From: JAKSCF01 sp028279945
Lineage (GTDB): Bacteria; Bacillota; Clostridia; Peptostreptococcales; JAAYPU01
Direction: 5' to 3'
Length of the DNA: 43,936 nt
NCBI GenBank assembly: GCA_028279945.1
Contig: JANQMT010000095.1
Span: 1 to 43,936 of the forward strand
Below the pieces are notes generated by a model. It saw only the letters and a program-made list of their open reading frames with translations, was not told the DNA's origin and made no database searches. This document shows, piece after piece, positions 33,642 through 42,254 of the stretch (position 1 is the first letter of the stretch; each line of letters begins with the position of its first letter). The translations under genes and the position numbers were made by a program.

Positions 33642-33683
33642 AAACACTGCAGAACTAGGAGTGATCTTAGTTCTGTAGTGTTT
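33642..33683 (+). terminator. Long hairpin after the binding-protein gene
   Basis: A 19-bp stem (33642-33660 with 33665-33683; two G-U pairs) closed by a GTGA tetraloop. The following bases, GCATTATAAG, are a poor T-run, so it may stabilise the binding-protein mRNA or cause partial termination before the PHP gene. Confidence 0.6.
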
Positions 33684-33744
33684 GCATTATAAGAATTACA
33701 AAGAAAAGAGGTGGCAGGTTGACATCTCTTAAGCAGGTGATGAT

Positions 33745-35244
33745 ATGGAAATCAAATTCAGCGGTACATTCAATAAGGATGATAACCATTATCTTTTTTC
33801 ACATGAATTTCAGATAGAAAATGAAGTGAAAACCTTGAAAATTGAATTCAATGTTAGAGAAGATTATCAATTTAGATGTGTTTTATGGGATTCTAATCAT
33901 ATTGTTAGACTCCAATATCTTCATGGAAAGGCATGGAAAACAATTGTGATAGATGAAAAAGAATGCAGTATGGGCGTATATCCAGGGCCGATACCAATAG
34001 GTACATGGAAAATGGATTTTTTTTCATATGAAGCAGAATATCATCCAACAAAGTTAGAAGTAAGTTGTGACTATGAAATTCAAATAGAATATGGCAACGA
34101 TATCCTTAATGAAAATACAAGTATCTTATCATTGGGAAATCATTTATGGGTAAATTATGAAAAGGAAAACAATTGCCTTACATTAAAGGATTATGATTGG
34201 ACAGAAAAAAAGAATGACACAATGAAATGGTATAAAGGAGATTTTCACACCCACACAAGACTGTCAGATGGTGAAATGTCACCGGATGAAGAAATAATTG
34301 AAGCAGAAAAAAGCGGATTAGACTTTTTTGTGGTAACGGAGCACAATATTATACCAACAGGATGGACAACCGGAAACTGTCTTGTTATTCCCGGGGTGGA
34401 AATTACATCGACTAAAGGTCATTTTAATATTTTAGGAATAAAAAAATGGGTGAATCTTGCAGAGCATTTATATGATAATGGATTAGAAACAGAAAAGGGT
34501 ATGAGCAATCTTATGGATACAGCTAAGAAAATGAATGCTTTAATTTCTATCAACCATTGTATGCTGTCCCCTTGGAGCTGGCAGTTTAAAGAGACTAAGC
34601 TGAATGAAATCAACACCATCGAAGTATGCTGTTCACCAACGTTTCCGGGTAGTGCAGATGCCAATGATAAAGTATTGACACTTTGGAATACGCTGTGGAA
34701 TGACGGACACAACATATGGGGGATAGGAGGGAGCGATTCACATTTACTTCCAGGTAAAAGCTATGCAGCCGGAGGATCTCCTGATTTAATCGGTGATCCG
34801 GGTACATTTGTTTTGGCCAATGCATTGTCTGCTGATGAGATATTAGATTCTGTTAAAAAAGGCAGAGTATATATTTCAAGAGGTCCAGTGTTAGATATTA
34901 AAATAATGGCAGATAACCATATATATTATCCGGGAAGCGATCTGACAGAAATATTCACATCAGAAGATAAAGCAGTAAAAATTGGATATACTTTGGGGAT
35001 AACCAATTTAAATAAAAAGCTGAAAATAATGTATTTGCAAAATGGTGAAGTCATTAACTCTGAGAAAATAGACTGTGACGGTATTTACAAATTTGAAACC
35101 ATATGGTCAGGAAAAGACTATTCCTGGATGAGAATAGAAATGAGAGACGAAGAAGATAATTTTGTGTTATGCACCAACCCCATCTTCAAAGGAAGCAGAA
35201 AGCAAAGTCTGAAAAACTGGGGACAATTATATGTGAATCTGTAG
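33745..35244 (+). CDS. PHP-domain metallohydrolase (CehA/McbA family)
   Basis: A 499-residue protein. Residues 1-150 form a beta-rich N-terminal domain. The PHP metal-dependent phosphoesterase domain begins with GDFHTHTRLSDGEMSPDE (H168, H170, D175) and continues with VVTEHN, ISINH and GGSDSH, which supply further metal ligands. A C-terminal beta domain follows (about 385-499). No signal peptide is seen, so it should be cytoplasmic. Its place after a UgpB-like importer suggests it hydrolyses an imported phosphoester; this is inference. The ribosome site AGGTGAT lies before the ATG. Its 3' end overlaps the convergent MerR gene by 18 bases. Confidence 0.9.
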   Translation: MEIKFSGTFNKDDNHYLFSHEFQIENEVKTLKIEFNVREDYQFRCVLWDSNHIVRLQYLHGKAWKTIVIDEKECSMGVYPGPIPIGTWKMDFFSYEAEYHPTKLEVSCDYEIQIEYGNDILNENTSILSLGNHLWVNYEKENNCLTLKDYDWTEKKNDTMKWYKGDFHTHTRLSDGEMSPDEEIIEAEKSGLDFFVVTEHNIIPTGWTTGNCLVIPGVEITSTKGHFNILGIKKWVNLAEHLYDNGLETEKGMSNLMDTAKKMNALISINHCMLSPWSWQFKETKLNEINTIEVCCSPTFPGSADANDKVLTLWNTLWNDGHNIWGIGGSDSHLLPGKSYAAGGSPDLIGDPGTFVLANALSADEILDSVKKGRVYISRGPVLDIKIMADNHIYYPGSDLTEIFTSEDKAVKIGYTLGITNLNKKLKIMYLQNGEVINSEKIDCDGIYKFETIWSGKDYSWMRIEMRDEEDNFVLCTNPIFKGSRKQSLKNWGQLYVNL

Positions 35245-36003
35245 GTTGAGATATATGGTATCCAGATACAAATTTGTAGTCGTATTTTCAATAATAATGG
35301 GTTTTCCGTTAGGGGATAATTTATTTTTTTCCATATAATCATAAAATTTTAGTGTTTCAATATCAATTTCATCATAACTTTGAATAAAAAAACCATAATT
35401 TAAGTAATAACCTTCCGGAAGCGTTATCGTATTAAAATGCTCAACAGCTCCCGTTTCAGGGGTTTTAAGCATACAAAAACTAAAAATATCATGCTCTAAA
35501 GGGATCATATAGCCATCTTGATAGATGCTTAGATAATCAATATTTTTATAACTTATATCGTAGGTTTCCTTAATTGAATAATCATATATTTTTCCTGTAT
35601 GGAAGCAATATAATACTCTTTCAGGCATATATACCACATCATAAGAGGTTTTTATATTTTTTAACCTTTCAACATCATTTAATTTGTGAACAACATATTT
35701 CCGTTTACTCTTTAACTGGTCTATTCTTGAATCTATAGATTTCAACGAATTATTTAAGGTTTCTATATAACTTTCTATAGAATAATTATCAATGATATTC
35801 TTGAGCTGCTTTAATGGCACATCTAACTTTCTAAGTAATAGAATCATCTCCAATCTATCGATCTGATCATAATCATAAAGCCTATATCCATTATCATCAA
35901 TCTTGTAAGGGGATATGAGTCCTTGCTGCTCATAGTAGCGTATACTCGACGTTGAGATATTCATTAAAGCTGCAAGCTCACTAATGATTAAATATTTACG
36001 CAT
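35227..36003 (-). CDS. MerR-family regulator with effector-binding domain
   Basis: A 258-residue regulator. The MerR winged helix is N-terminal (YLIISELAALMNISTSSIRYYEQQGLI, about 4-30, and the wing NGYRLYDYDQIDRLEMI). A long dimerisation helix follows (about 75-115), then a BmrR/GyrI-like effector domain of about 140 residues. It is divergent from a MATE exporter and shares with it a MerR-type promoter, the classic arrangement of a drug-responsive activator and its pump. AAAAGAGG upstream of the ATG (on the minus strand) serves as ribosome site. Confidence 0.93.
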   Translation of the reverse strand: MRKYLIISELAALMNISTSSIRYYEQQGLISPYKIDDNGYRLYDYDQIDRLEMILLLRKLDVPLKQLKNIIDNYSIESYIETLNNSLKSIDSRIDQLKSKRKYVVHKLNDVERLKNIKTSYDVVYMPERVLYCFHTGKIYDYSIKETYDISYKNIDYLSIYQDGYMIPLEHDIFSFCMLKTPETGAVEHFNTITLPEGYYLNYGFFIQSYDEIDIETLKFYDYMEKNKLSPNGKPIIIENTTTNLYLDTIYLNLQIHI

Positions 36004-36019
36004 TTTTTAACCTCTTTTC

Positions 36020-36050
36020 TTGACATTAAACCTACTTTAAGGTTTATTAT
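36020..36050 (+). promoter_or_regulatory. MerR-type promoter and operator of the MATE gene
   Basis: TTGACA (36020-36025) and TATTAT (36045-36050) are separated by 19 bp, the long spacing typical of MerR-activated promoters. The spacer holds the inverted repeat TAAACCT-ACTTTA-AGGTTTA (36027-36046). The regulator would twist the DNA to bring the two elements into line. Confidence 0.8.
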
Positions 36051-36109
36051 AAAGAAATATAATGATTAAAGCAAATATGATAATATCCAACGTAGAGGTG
36101 AATTACAAA

Positions 36110-37459
36110 ATGAAACAACTAAAAAAAAGAAGCATCGACTTAGGAAATGATAAAACTTCAAAGATATTTTGGGGCTATGCGGTTCCATCTATATTGGTAA
36201 TGCTGGCAAACACTACCGCCGGATTTGTAGATTCAGTATTTATTGGACGATATGTTGGTTCTGAAGGATTATCTGCAATTACTTTGATAATGCCGATTTC
36301 AATGCTCCTGGGGGGAATTGGAGTAATGGTTGCTATAGGTGGTACGACACTGGCAGGCATTTATAAAGGAAAAGAAGAGTTAGAAAAAAGTAATAACTAC
36401 TTTAATGTTACAATAGCTTTATTGAGTATTTTGTCGGTCACATCGACGATACTATTAATAGCTTTAAGCAGTAAATTTGCAGGTTTATTGGGTGCCGAAG
36501 GTAGAGTAGCAGAATATATGATGGATTATATAAAAATATTGTCTTTATTCTTTTTACCTTTTTTATTGACCTTTGCTTTTTCATTTTTTTTGAAATTAGA
36601 CGGCGACCCTGCTGCAGTCGTTATGATTATGCTAAGCGGGACAGTGCTCAATATATTATTGGATTATTGGTTTATAGGTGTTTTAAGATGGAGCATGAAA
36701 GGTGCTGCCCTTGCAACAGGTGTTTCACAATTAGTGCCTTGGATATTAATGATCTATGCCATCCGATTTAAATCTTCATGGAAGTTCTCTGTACCGGTTT
36801 TCAATAGAAAAGAAATTGGGGCAATGTTGTTTAATGGATCATCTGAATTGATGAGTATGTCCGCAGCATCTATTGCAGGATTCATATATAATCTTATCAT
36901 AATAAAAAAAATCGGTATACATGGTGTGGCTGCATATGCGGTAGCACTTCAAATTTCAAGCATTTCAACAGCTATATCTTATGGTTTTGCCGACGCAATT
37001 CAATCCGGAGTGAGTTTTAATCTAGGTGCGGATAAACTTGGCAGAGTTAAAAGATTGCGAAATATATCGTTATATGCAAACTTGGTTTCAGGCGTCATGC
37101 TGTGTGTGGCTTCTCTGGTGTTTGGTGAAAGTATGGCCGGTATTTTTGTTAAAGAGACAGGAACGATAAAGCTGGCGGCGTATATATTGGATTTTTTTGC
37201 ATTTGCATTCATATTCAGCGGCGTAAATATAACTCTGGCGACTTATTACACTGCTATCAATTCACCAATAATATCCGGAGTGCTGACAGTATCAAGGAGT
37301 TTAATAGCGCTTATTGCAGGGTTGATCCTGTTACCGCTGATTTTTGGAGATTCGGGTATTTGGCTGGCGTTAGTATTTGCTGAAGTTGCTACCATTATTG
37401 TTGGATGGGTATGCGTAAGAAAGTATCCATTTGGATCGATTGAAGGAAAGTCGGAATAA
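36110..37459 (+). CDS. MATE-family multidrug exporter
   Basis: A 12-segment membrane protein of about 449 residues of the MATE family (MepA/NorM-like), with typical blocks FVDSVFIGRYVGSEGLSAI and LDGDPAAVVMIMLSGTVLNILLDYWFI. It expels cationic drugs in exchange for sodium or protons. I choose the ATG at 36110, with GAGGTG 9 nt upstream; an in-frame ATG at 36062 is only about 12 nt after the -10 element and has no ribosome site. It is likely activated by the divergent MerR protein in response to a pump substrate. Confidence 0.93.
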   Translation: MKQLKKRSIDLGNDKTSKIFWGYAVPSILVMLANTTAGFVDSVFIGRYVGSEGLSAITLIMPISMLLGGIGVMVAIGGTTLAGIYKGKEELEKSNNYFNVTIALLSILSVTSTILLIALSSKFAGLLGAEGRVAEYMMDYIKILSLFFLPFLLTFAFSFFLKLDGDPAAVVMIMLSGTVLNILLDYWFIGVLRWSMKGAALATGVSQLVPWILMIYAIRFKSSWKFSVPVFNRKEIGAMLFNGSSELMSMSAASIAGFIYNLIIIKKIGIHGVAAYAVALQISSISTAISYGFADAIQSGVSFNLGADKLGRVKRLRNISLYANLVSGVMLCVASLVFGESMAGIFVKETGTIKLAAYILDFFAFAFIFSGVNITLATYYTAINSPIISGVLTVSRSLIALIAGLILLPLIFGDSGIWLALVFAEVATIIVGWVCVRKYPFGSIEGKSE

Positions 37460-37504
37460 AAGGTTACGGCAACAGCAAGAAAGTGAACGGTTATAAAAAA
37501 TTCA

Positions 37505-37534
37505 TTGATTATAATAGCAAAAAAGAAGTATAAT
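37505..37534 (+). promoter_or_regulatory. Promoter of the two-component system genes
   Basis: TTGATT (37505-37510) and TATAAT (37529-37534) with an 18-bp spacer, 47 bp before the response regulator ATG. Confidence 0.6.
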
Positions 37535-37580
37535 TCAGCTATACTTAGGTGGTAAGTCTAAAGACTGGGAGTGATGCTTG

Positions 37581-38255
37581 ATGTACAAAATATTAATAGT
37601 AGAAGATGATGCAACCATATCTTCAATTATAAGAAATAAAGTGAATCAATGGGGCTATGAAGCGGTGATTGTTTCGGATTTTTATAATGTCTTTTCTGAG
37701 TACACAACTTTTGAACCCCACCTTGTTCTTATGGATATCAATTTGCCATATTATGATGGGTTTTATTGGTGTTCTAAAATTAGACAGGTTTCTAATGTGC
37801 CTATTATTTTTATATCATCAAGGGATACGGAAGGTGATAAAATACGTGCCATTACCCAAGGGGGAGATGATTATATGGAAAAACCATTTTCTCTGGATAT
37901 GCTCATTGTAAAGGTACAAGCTACTTTAAGAAGAGCCTACGCCTACAGCGACCAGACATTAAATGTACTGCAGCACAATGATATGATTCTAAATATTGAG
38001 GATGCTCGTGTCTTTTTTAAAGAGAAAGACATCCATTTAACCCATAACGAATGTAAAATATTATCTTTATTAATTAGAAATCCCAGTAAAATTATGACAC
38101 GATCACGTTTGATTAAAGCACTATGGAATGACGAAAGTTTTGTGGATGACAATACTTTAACGGTTAATGTTAACCGCTTGCGTAAAAAACTAAAAGATAT
38201 AGGACTTTCAGATTGCATAGAAACAGTTAAGGGAGAAGGATATAAACTGATATGA
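37581..38255 (+). CDS. OmpR-type response regulator (BceR-like)
   Basis: A 224-residue regulator. The receiver domain (1-118) has the acidic pair E8-D9-D10 and the phosphorylated D52 in LVLMDINLPYYDG, plus YMEKPF with the conserved Lys. The winged-helix output domain ends with VNVNRLRKKL and CIETVKGEGYKL. The ATG at 37581 follows GGGAGTGATG; a TTG one codon upstream is also possible. With the kinase and the ABC genes downstream it forms a Bce-type peptide-antibiotic resistance module. Confidence 0.93.
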   Translation: MYKILIVEDDATISSIIRNKVNQWGYEAVIVSDFYNVFSEYTTFEPHLVLMDINLPYYDGFYWCSKIRQVSNVPIIFISSRDTEGDKIRAITQGGDDYMEKPFSLDMLIVKVQATLRRAYAYSDQTLNVLQHNDMILNIEDARVFFKEKDIHLTHNECKILSLLIRNPSKIMTRSRLIKALWNDESFVDDNTLTVNVNRLRKKLKDIGLSDCIETVKGEGYKLI

Positions 38256-39277
38256 GTTTTATGAATTATTTAAAAGAAAAATGGCTGACATATATTTTAA
38301 TTGGGGTTTGTTTTATCTTTTCATTTTCAGTATACAAATTAGATAACAATTTTACGGTATCTGAATCTAACGCAACTTATATTATGTCCGGAATTATATT
38401 GATTTTGATCATTTTTATTGCAGCAGATTATTCAATATATAATATGCGATTGAAAAAATTTAAAAAATTTTGCAGTCTCAACGCATCTTCAGAAGATGAT
38501 TTGGATGGTTTTACATACCCTATGGATAGAGAATATGCAGAAAGTTTTCTAAATATTGTTAAGAAATATGAAACATATAAAGCCAATATGGATACACAGT
38601 TATCCGAAGAATTAGAATTTATAACTAAATGGATTCATGATGTTAAAATTCCCATTGCGTCATTACGACTCATAATGGAAAGCCATGACCACGATTTGAA
38701 TGAAAGATATTATGAAAAAATGGATACTGAAATAGCTGCAATAGAACAATCAACACAAACCGTTTTTTATCATATTAAGTCCAATACTTTCTATAATGAT
38801 TATAAAATTGCTGAAGTCAGCACTAAAAAAATTATTGGGGATGCTCTGAAAAAATTTGCCAGCTTCTTCAGCTATAAAAAAATCAATATATCCATTTCTG
38901 ATAATAATGATAAAGTGCTGACAGATGAAAAATGGAGTGCGTACATTATCTCTCAGATTATTTCAAATGCAGTTAAGCATACGCCTATTAATGGAGATGT
39001 AACGATCAATACTTATAAGAAAAACAACCTCACCACCATACAGATCAAAAATACCGGAAAAGGTATTTTGCCTAAAGATATAGGTCAAATCTTTAATAAA
39101 GGCTATACATCATCAGAAGACAGAAGCGGCATGAAAGCAACCGGTTATGGTTTGTATCTATCTCAAAAATTGTGTGATAGGATGGGTCATCAATTAACGG
39201 TAGATTCAGAATATGGTCAGTATGCTCAATTTGAGTTAACCTTTACTCAGCACACACCTAGCTGGTATTCTGTATAG
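38252..39277 (+). CDS. Intramembrane-sensing histidine kinase (BceS-like)
   Basis: A 341-residue kinase. Two membrane segments (about 12-28 and 43-60) flank a very short external loop, as in kinases that sense through a partner ABC transporter. The phosphorylated His is H129 in KWIHDVKIPIASLRL; the ATPase domain has IISNAVKHTP (N box) and GYGLYLSQKLCDRMG. The ATGA overlap with the response regulator shows coupling. The stop codon lies in a long terminator hairpin. Confidence 0.93.
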   Translation: MSFMNYLKEKWLTYILIGVCFIFSFSVYKLDNNFTVSESNATYIMSGIILILIIFIAADYSIYNMRLKKFKKFCSLNASSEDDLDGFTYPMDREYAESFLNIVKKYETYKANMDTQLSEELEFITKWIHDVKIPIASLRLIMESHDHDLNERYYEKMDTEIAAIEQSTQTVFYHIKSNTFYNDYKIAEVSTKKIIGDALKKFASFFSYKKINISISDNNDKVLTDEKWSAYIISQIISNAVKHTPINGDVTINTYKKNNLTTIQIKNTGKGILPKDIGQIFNKGYTSSEDRSGMKATGYGLYLSQKLCDRMGHQLTVDSEYGQYAQFELTFTQHTPSWYSV

Positions 39278-39305
39278 TTCTTATACAGAATACCGGCTAT
39301 ATTTT
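39259..39305 (+). terminator. Terminator overlapping the kinase stop codon
   Basis: An 18-bp stem (39259-39276 with 39282-39299; one G-U pair) with a 5-nt loop, followed by TATTTT. It covers the last codons and the start of the stop codon of the kinase gene and separates the regulatory genes from the transporter genes. Confidence 0.8.
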
Positions 39306-39309
39306 CACA

Positions 39310-39374
39310 TGACAGAAATGTAAGATAGAAAGCCTAAAATGTAAGGTCATTCGATTTTGTAAAAAGGGTATAAG
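39310..39374 (+). promoter_or_regulatory. BceR-type operator and promoter of the ABC transporter genes
   Basis: TGACA-GAAA-TGTAA (39310-39323) matches exactly the TNACA-N4-TGTAA box described for BceR-like regulators. A further TGTAA half-site lies at 39340-39344, and a -10-like TATAAG at 39369-39374. The -35 region is poor, as expected for an activated promoter. The box links this regulator directly to the neighbouring transporter. Confidence 0.75.
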
Positions 39375-39378
39375 GTGT

Positions 39379-39416
39379 ATGATTTAGTAGGTGGTGAAAA
39401 TTTTCTACTAAATCAT
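39379..39416 (+). promoter_or_regulatory. Perfect 12-bp hairpin in the transporter mRNA leader
   Basis: ATGATTTAGTAG (39379-39390) and CTACTAAATCAT (39405-39416) are exact inverted arms around a 14-nt loop. It lies between the promoter and the GGAGG ribosome site, which begins 2 nt after the right arm. It may stabilise the mRNA, modulate translation, or be a protein-binding site. Confidence 0.55.
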
Positions 39417-39430
39417 ATGGAGGTAAACAA

Positions 39431-40189
39431 ATGCAGATATTAAAAGTACAACATATTAGTAAAGTATACGGTTCAAAGAAAAGCTCCAAGCAGTATATGG
39501 CGTTAAAAAGTATAAGCTTTGGAGTGAACAAAGGCGAATTCATAGGTGTAATGGGTGCTTCGGGATCCGGAAAAACAACACTGTTGAATATATTAGGAAG
39601 TATAGACAAGCCCACAACAGGTAAAATTTACATGGATGGAAAAGATGTTGCATCTCTAAATAAAAAACAAATTGCAAAACATAGAATGGACAATATTGGG
39701 TTTATTTTTCAAGATTATAATCTGCTTGAGACCATGACACTTAAAGAAAATATCATTTTACCCCTTACTTTAAAAGGGCAAAATGTCCAGATCATAGAAG
39801 AAAAGCTCAATAAAATTGTAAAGGATTTGGGGATTACAAAAGTGTTGGAAAAATATCCTTATGAAGTATCGGGAGGAGAACAACAGCGGGCTGCTGCTTG
39901 TCGTGCATTGATTACGCATCCTAAAATGATACTTGCAGATGAGCCGACAGGAAATCTTGACTCAAAATCCGGCAAAGATTTATTGGAAATATTGAAGCAT
40001 ATTAATCAAGCCTATCAAGCCACCATACTTATGGTGACCCATGATGTTTTTGCAGCAAGTTATTGTCAAAAAATTATGTTTATCCGAGATGGTGAAATAT
40101 ATAATGAGTTGTATGCAGGCGATAATCAAAAGGAATTCTTTGATTCTATTATTGACGTCATGAGCGTACTTAGGGGTGAGGAAAAATGA
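39431..40189 (+). CDS. ABC transporter ATPase (BceA-like)
   Basis: A 252-residue ATPase of the MacB/BceA subfamily. Walker A is GASGSGKTT (42-50), the signature is VSGGEQQRAAACRAL, Walker B is MILADEPTGNLD, and the switch His lies in MVTHD. The ATGA overlap with the permease gene and the upstream two-component system identify a Bce-type module, which senses and removes peptide antibiotics such as bacitracin or lantibiotics. The exact peptide is not predictable. Confidence 0.95.
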   Translation: MQILKVQHISKVYGSKKSSKQYMALKSISFGVNKGEFIGVMGASGSGKTTLLNILGSIDKPTTGKIYMDGKDVASLNKKQIAKHRMDNIGFIFQDYNLLETMTLKENIILPLTLKGQNVQIIEEKLNKIVKDLGITKVLEKYPYEVSGGEQQRAAACRALITHPKMILADEPTGNLDSKSGKDLLEILKHINQAYQATILMVTHDVFAASYCQKIMFIRDGEIYNELYAGDNQKEFFDSIIDVMSVLRGEEK

Positions 40190-42156
40190 ATCTGACGACA
40201 TTAGCATTCAATAACATCAAAAGAAACTTTAAAAGATATATGATGTATTTTTTCTCCCTTAGCTTTAGCGTATTTACCGCCTATTCTTTTTTTTCATTGA
40301 TGCAAAACCAATATGTTATAATGGCTTTCACTTACGATGCTCGATATCAGGCATTGCTTAAAAGCTTTGGTATCATTATTATGGTATTCGTATTATTTTT
40401 TCTCCTAAGTTCTAATAAAAGCTTTATAAAAGCCAGAAAGAAAGAAATATCGACTTACGCATTATTTGGGATGACCAACGGCAGGATTGGTCAACTATTA
40501 TTTTGGGAAACCATGATAGTAGGGTGGATGTCTTTGATTATTGGATTAGGAGCAGGGATATTTTTTTCTAAGCTTTTGGCAATGACTTTACTCAACATTG
40601 CTATAGCGTCTTTTAAAGGCGATGTTGCATTTACCATATCCATTAAAGCCATTTTCATTACAGCAGCAATCTTTATGGCAATATTTTCTTTAATGGGGTT
40701 ATCGGGGCTTCGAGTCATTAATCGTTTTGAATTGGTGGACTTATTTAAGGCACATAGAGTATCTGAAGGCAGATCAAAAGGTTCTGTTATTATCTTGATT
40801 CTATCCCTTGCATTAATAGGGGCCGGATATTATTTAGCCGCAAGTCCTAACAGCAGAACAGTGGTTATGTCGGCAATCCCTATACTGGTTCTGGTCATCA
40901 GCGGCACTTATTTGTTCTTTTGGGGTGGAATGCCTAAAGTTTTAAACATCATTAAAAAGAATAAAAGGAATTATTATAAAGGCGTTACTTTAATTTCTAC
41001 ATCTGCTTTTTCACATAGAATGAAATCCGTAGGAAGTGTTATGGCAACCATTGCAGTTCTTTCTGCTGTTGCTACAACTGCAATAGCTACAGGATATACA
41101 CTTTATAAGAATATTGAAATTAATACTTATGATACAATCGGTTATGACTTATATTTTTATGGCGGCCAGGAAAAAGTATTAGATGATGTAAAAAACGTTA
41201 TCCATAGCCATGGCAGAAAAATAACCAACGAACTTACAACACAAAGGTATACATGTCAACCAAAGGTTAAGCGTATTAATGCAGAGTTTACTACGTTTCA
41301 AATAACGGAGGAGGATTACTTTAGAGTATTTTCTCAATCTAACTATAATAAGCTGATAAAGATATCAAAAAGCACCAGTAAGCCTGTAGAGCTTCAACCT
41401 GGTGAAGCAATATACCTTAATGGATATATAGGTGATGAAGTAATTGATCAATTAACCGGAGCAGAACTTACTTTTACCAATAAAACTTTAACCGTTACAT
41501 CTTTAATAAAATCACGTTTGTTATCTTTAGGTGCGATTCACACCATTGTCATAAGCGATGATGACTTTAATGACCTATTGAAAAACGGTGACATAACAGA
41601 TAAAGATGGTGCCGGCAATCTGTATGACCAGGCGACATTTATTAACTATAAAAATGCGTTGCATTCAAGGGAGCTTAACAATGAACTGGTACAAATATTA
41701 AGTGGCAATACGGGCAGTTTTCGAACTGCATATGCCAACTATGATGAATCATTACAGAGCTTCGGGTTAATTTGCTTTATAGGATTCTTTATGAGTGCAG
41801 TATTTATATTAATGACAGCCAGTTTACTTTACTTTAAGCAGATTATGGCGGCAGAAGACGAACGACATCAATATAAAATTTTAAGAAAAATAGGAATAGA
41901 TGAACAAATAGAAAGAAAGGTCATAACAAAACGACTGGTTCCGGTTTTTTTAATCCCTTTACTCGTTGGTGTTCTGCATAGTATATTTGCCATGAAAACA
42001 GCAGATACTTTGGTATTTTCCAATATGATACAAGTTAAAAACAGTTACTTTAATGTATTGATGTATTCGGCATTGATGTATGGTATGTACGCATTGGTTT
42101 ATAGCATATTTTATTTCATTACTAAAAGTCAATATGCTAGAATCGTAAAACAATAG
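40186..42156 (+). CDS. ABC transporter permease (BceB-like, FtsX fold)
   Basis: A 656-residue membrane protein. It has about ten membrane segments and one large extracellular domain of roughly 200 residues (about 310-520) between segments 7 and 8, the layout of BceB permeases. An FtsX-type domain is seen around FFLLSSNKSFIKARKKEISTYALFG. The extracellular domain probably binds the peptide, and the permease signals to the BceS-like kinase. No clear terminator follows before the next gene. Confidence 0.94.
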   Translation: MNLTTLAFNNIKRNFKRYMMYFFSLSFSVFTAYSFFSLMQNQYVIMAFTYDARYQALLKSFGIIIMVFVLFFLLSSNKSFIKARKKEISTYALFGMTNGRIGQLLFWETMIVGWMSLIIGLGAGIFFSKLLAMTLLNIAIASFKGDVAFTISIKAIFITAAIFMAIFSLMGLSGLRVINRFELVDLFKAHRVSEGRSKGSVIILILSLALIGAGYYLAASPNSRTVVMSAIPILVLVISGTYLFFWGGMPKVLNIIKKNKRNYYKGVTLISTSAFSHRMKSVGSVMATIAVLSAVATTAIATGYTLYKNIEINTYDTIGYDLYFYGGQEKVLDDVKNVIHSHGRKITNELTTQRYTCQPKVKRINAEFTTFQITEEDYFRVFSQSNYNKLIKISKSTSKPVELQPGEAIYLNGYIGDEVIDQLTGAELTFTNKTLTVTSLIKSRLLSLGAIHTIVISDDDFNDLLKNGDITDKDGAGNLYDQATFINYKNALHSRELNNELVQILSGNTGSFRTAYANYDESLQSFGLICFIGFFMSAVFILMTASLLYFKQIMAAEDERHQYKILRKIGIDEQIERKVITKRLVPVFLIPLLVGVLHSIFAMKTADTLVFSNMIQVKNSYFNVLMYSALMYGMYALVYSIFYFITKSQYARIVKQ

Positions 42157-42181
42157 TCGTTACCCCAATCATTCAGTTATA

Positions 42182-42190
42182 TGATATAAT
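42182..42190 (+). promoter_or_regulatory. Extended -10 promoter of the ammonia-lyase gene
   Basis: TGATATAAT gives the TG-N-TATAAT form of an extended -10 element, 64 bp before the start codon. No good -35 hexamer is seen at 17 bp. Confidence 0.5.
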
Positions 42191-42254
42191 TCCAATTGTA
42201 TGGATACCTTAATTTATGTATATAAAACCATATTAAAGTAAGGAGAGCTAGACT

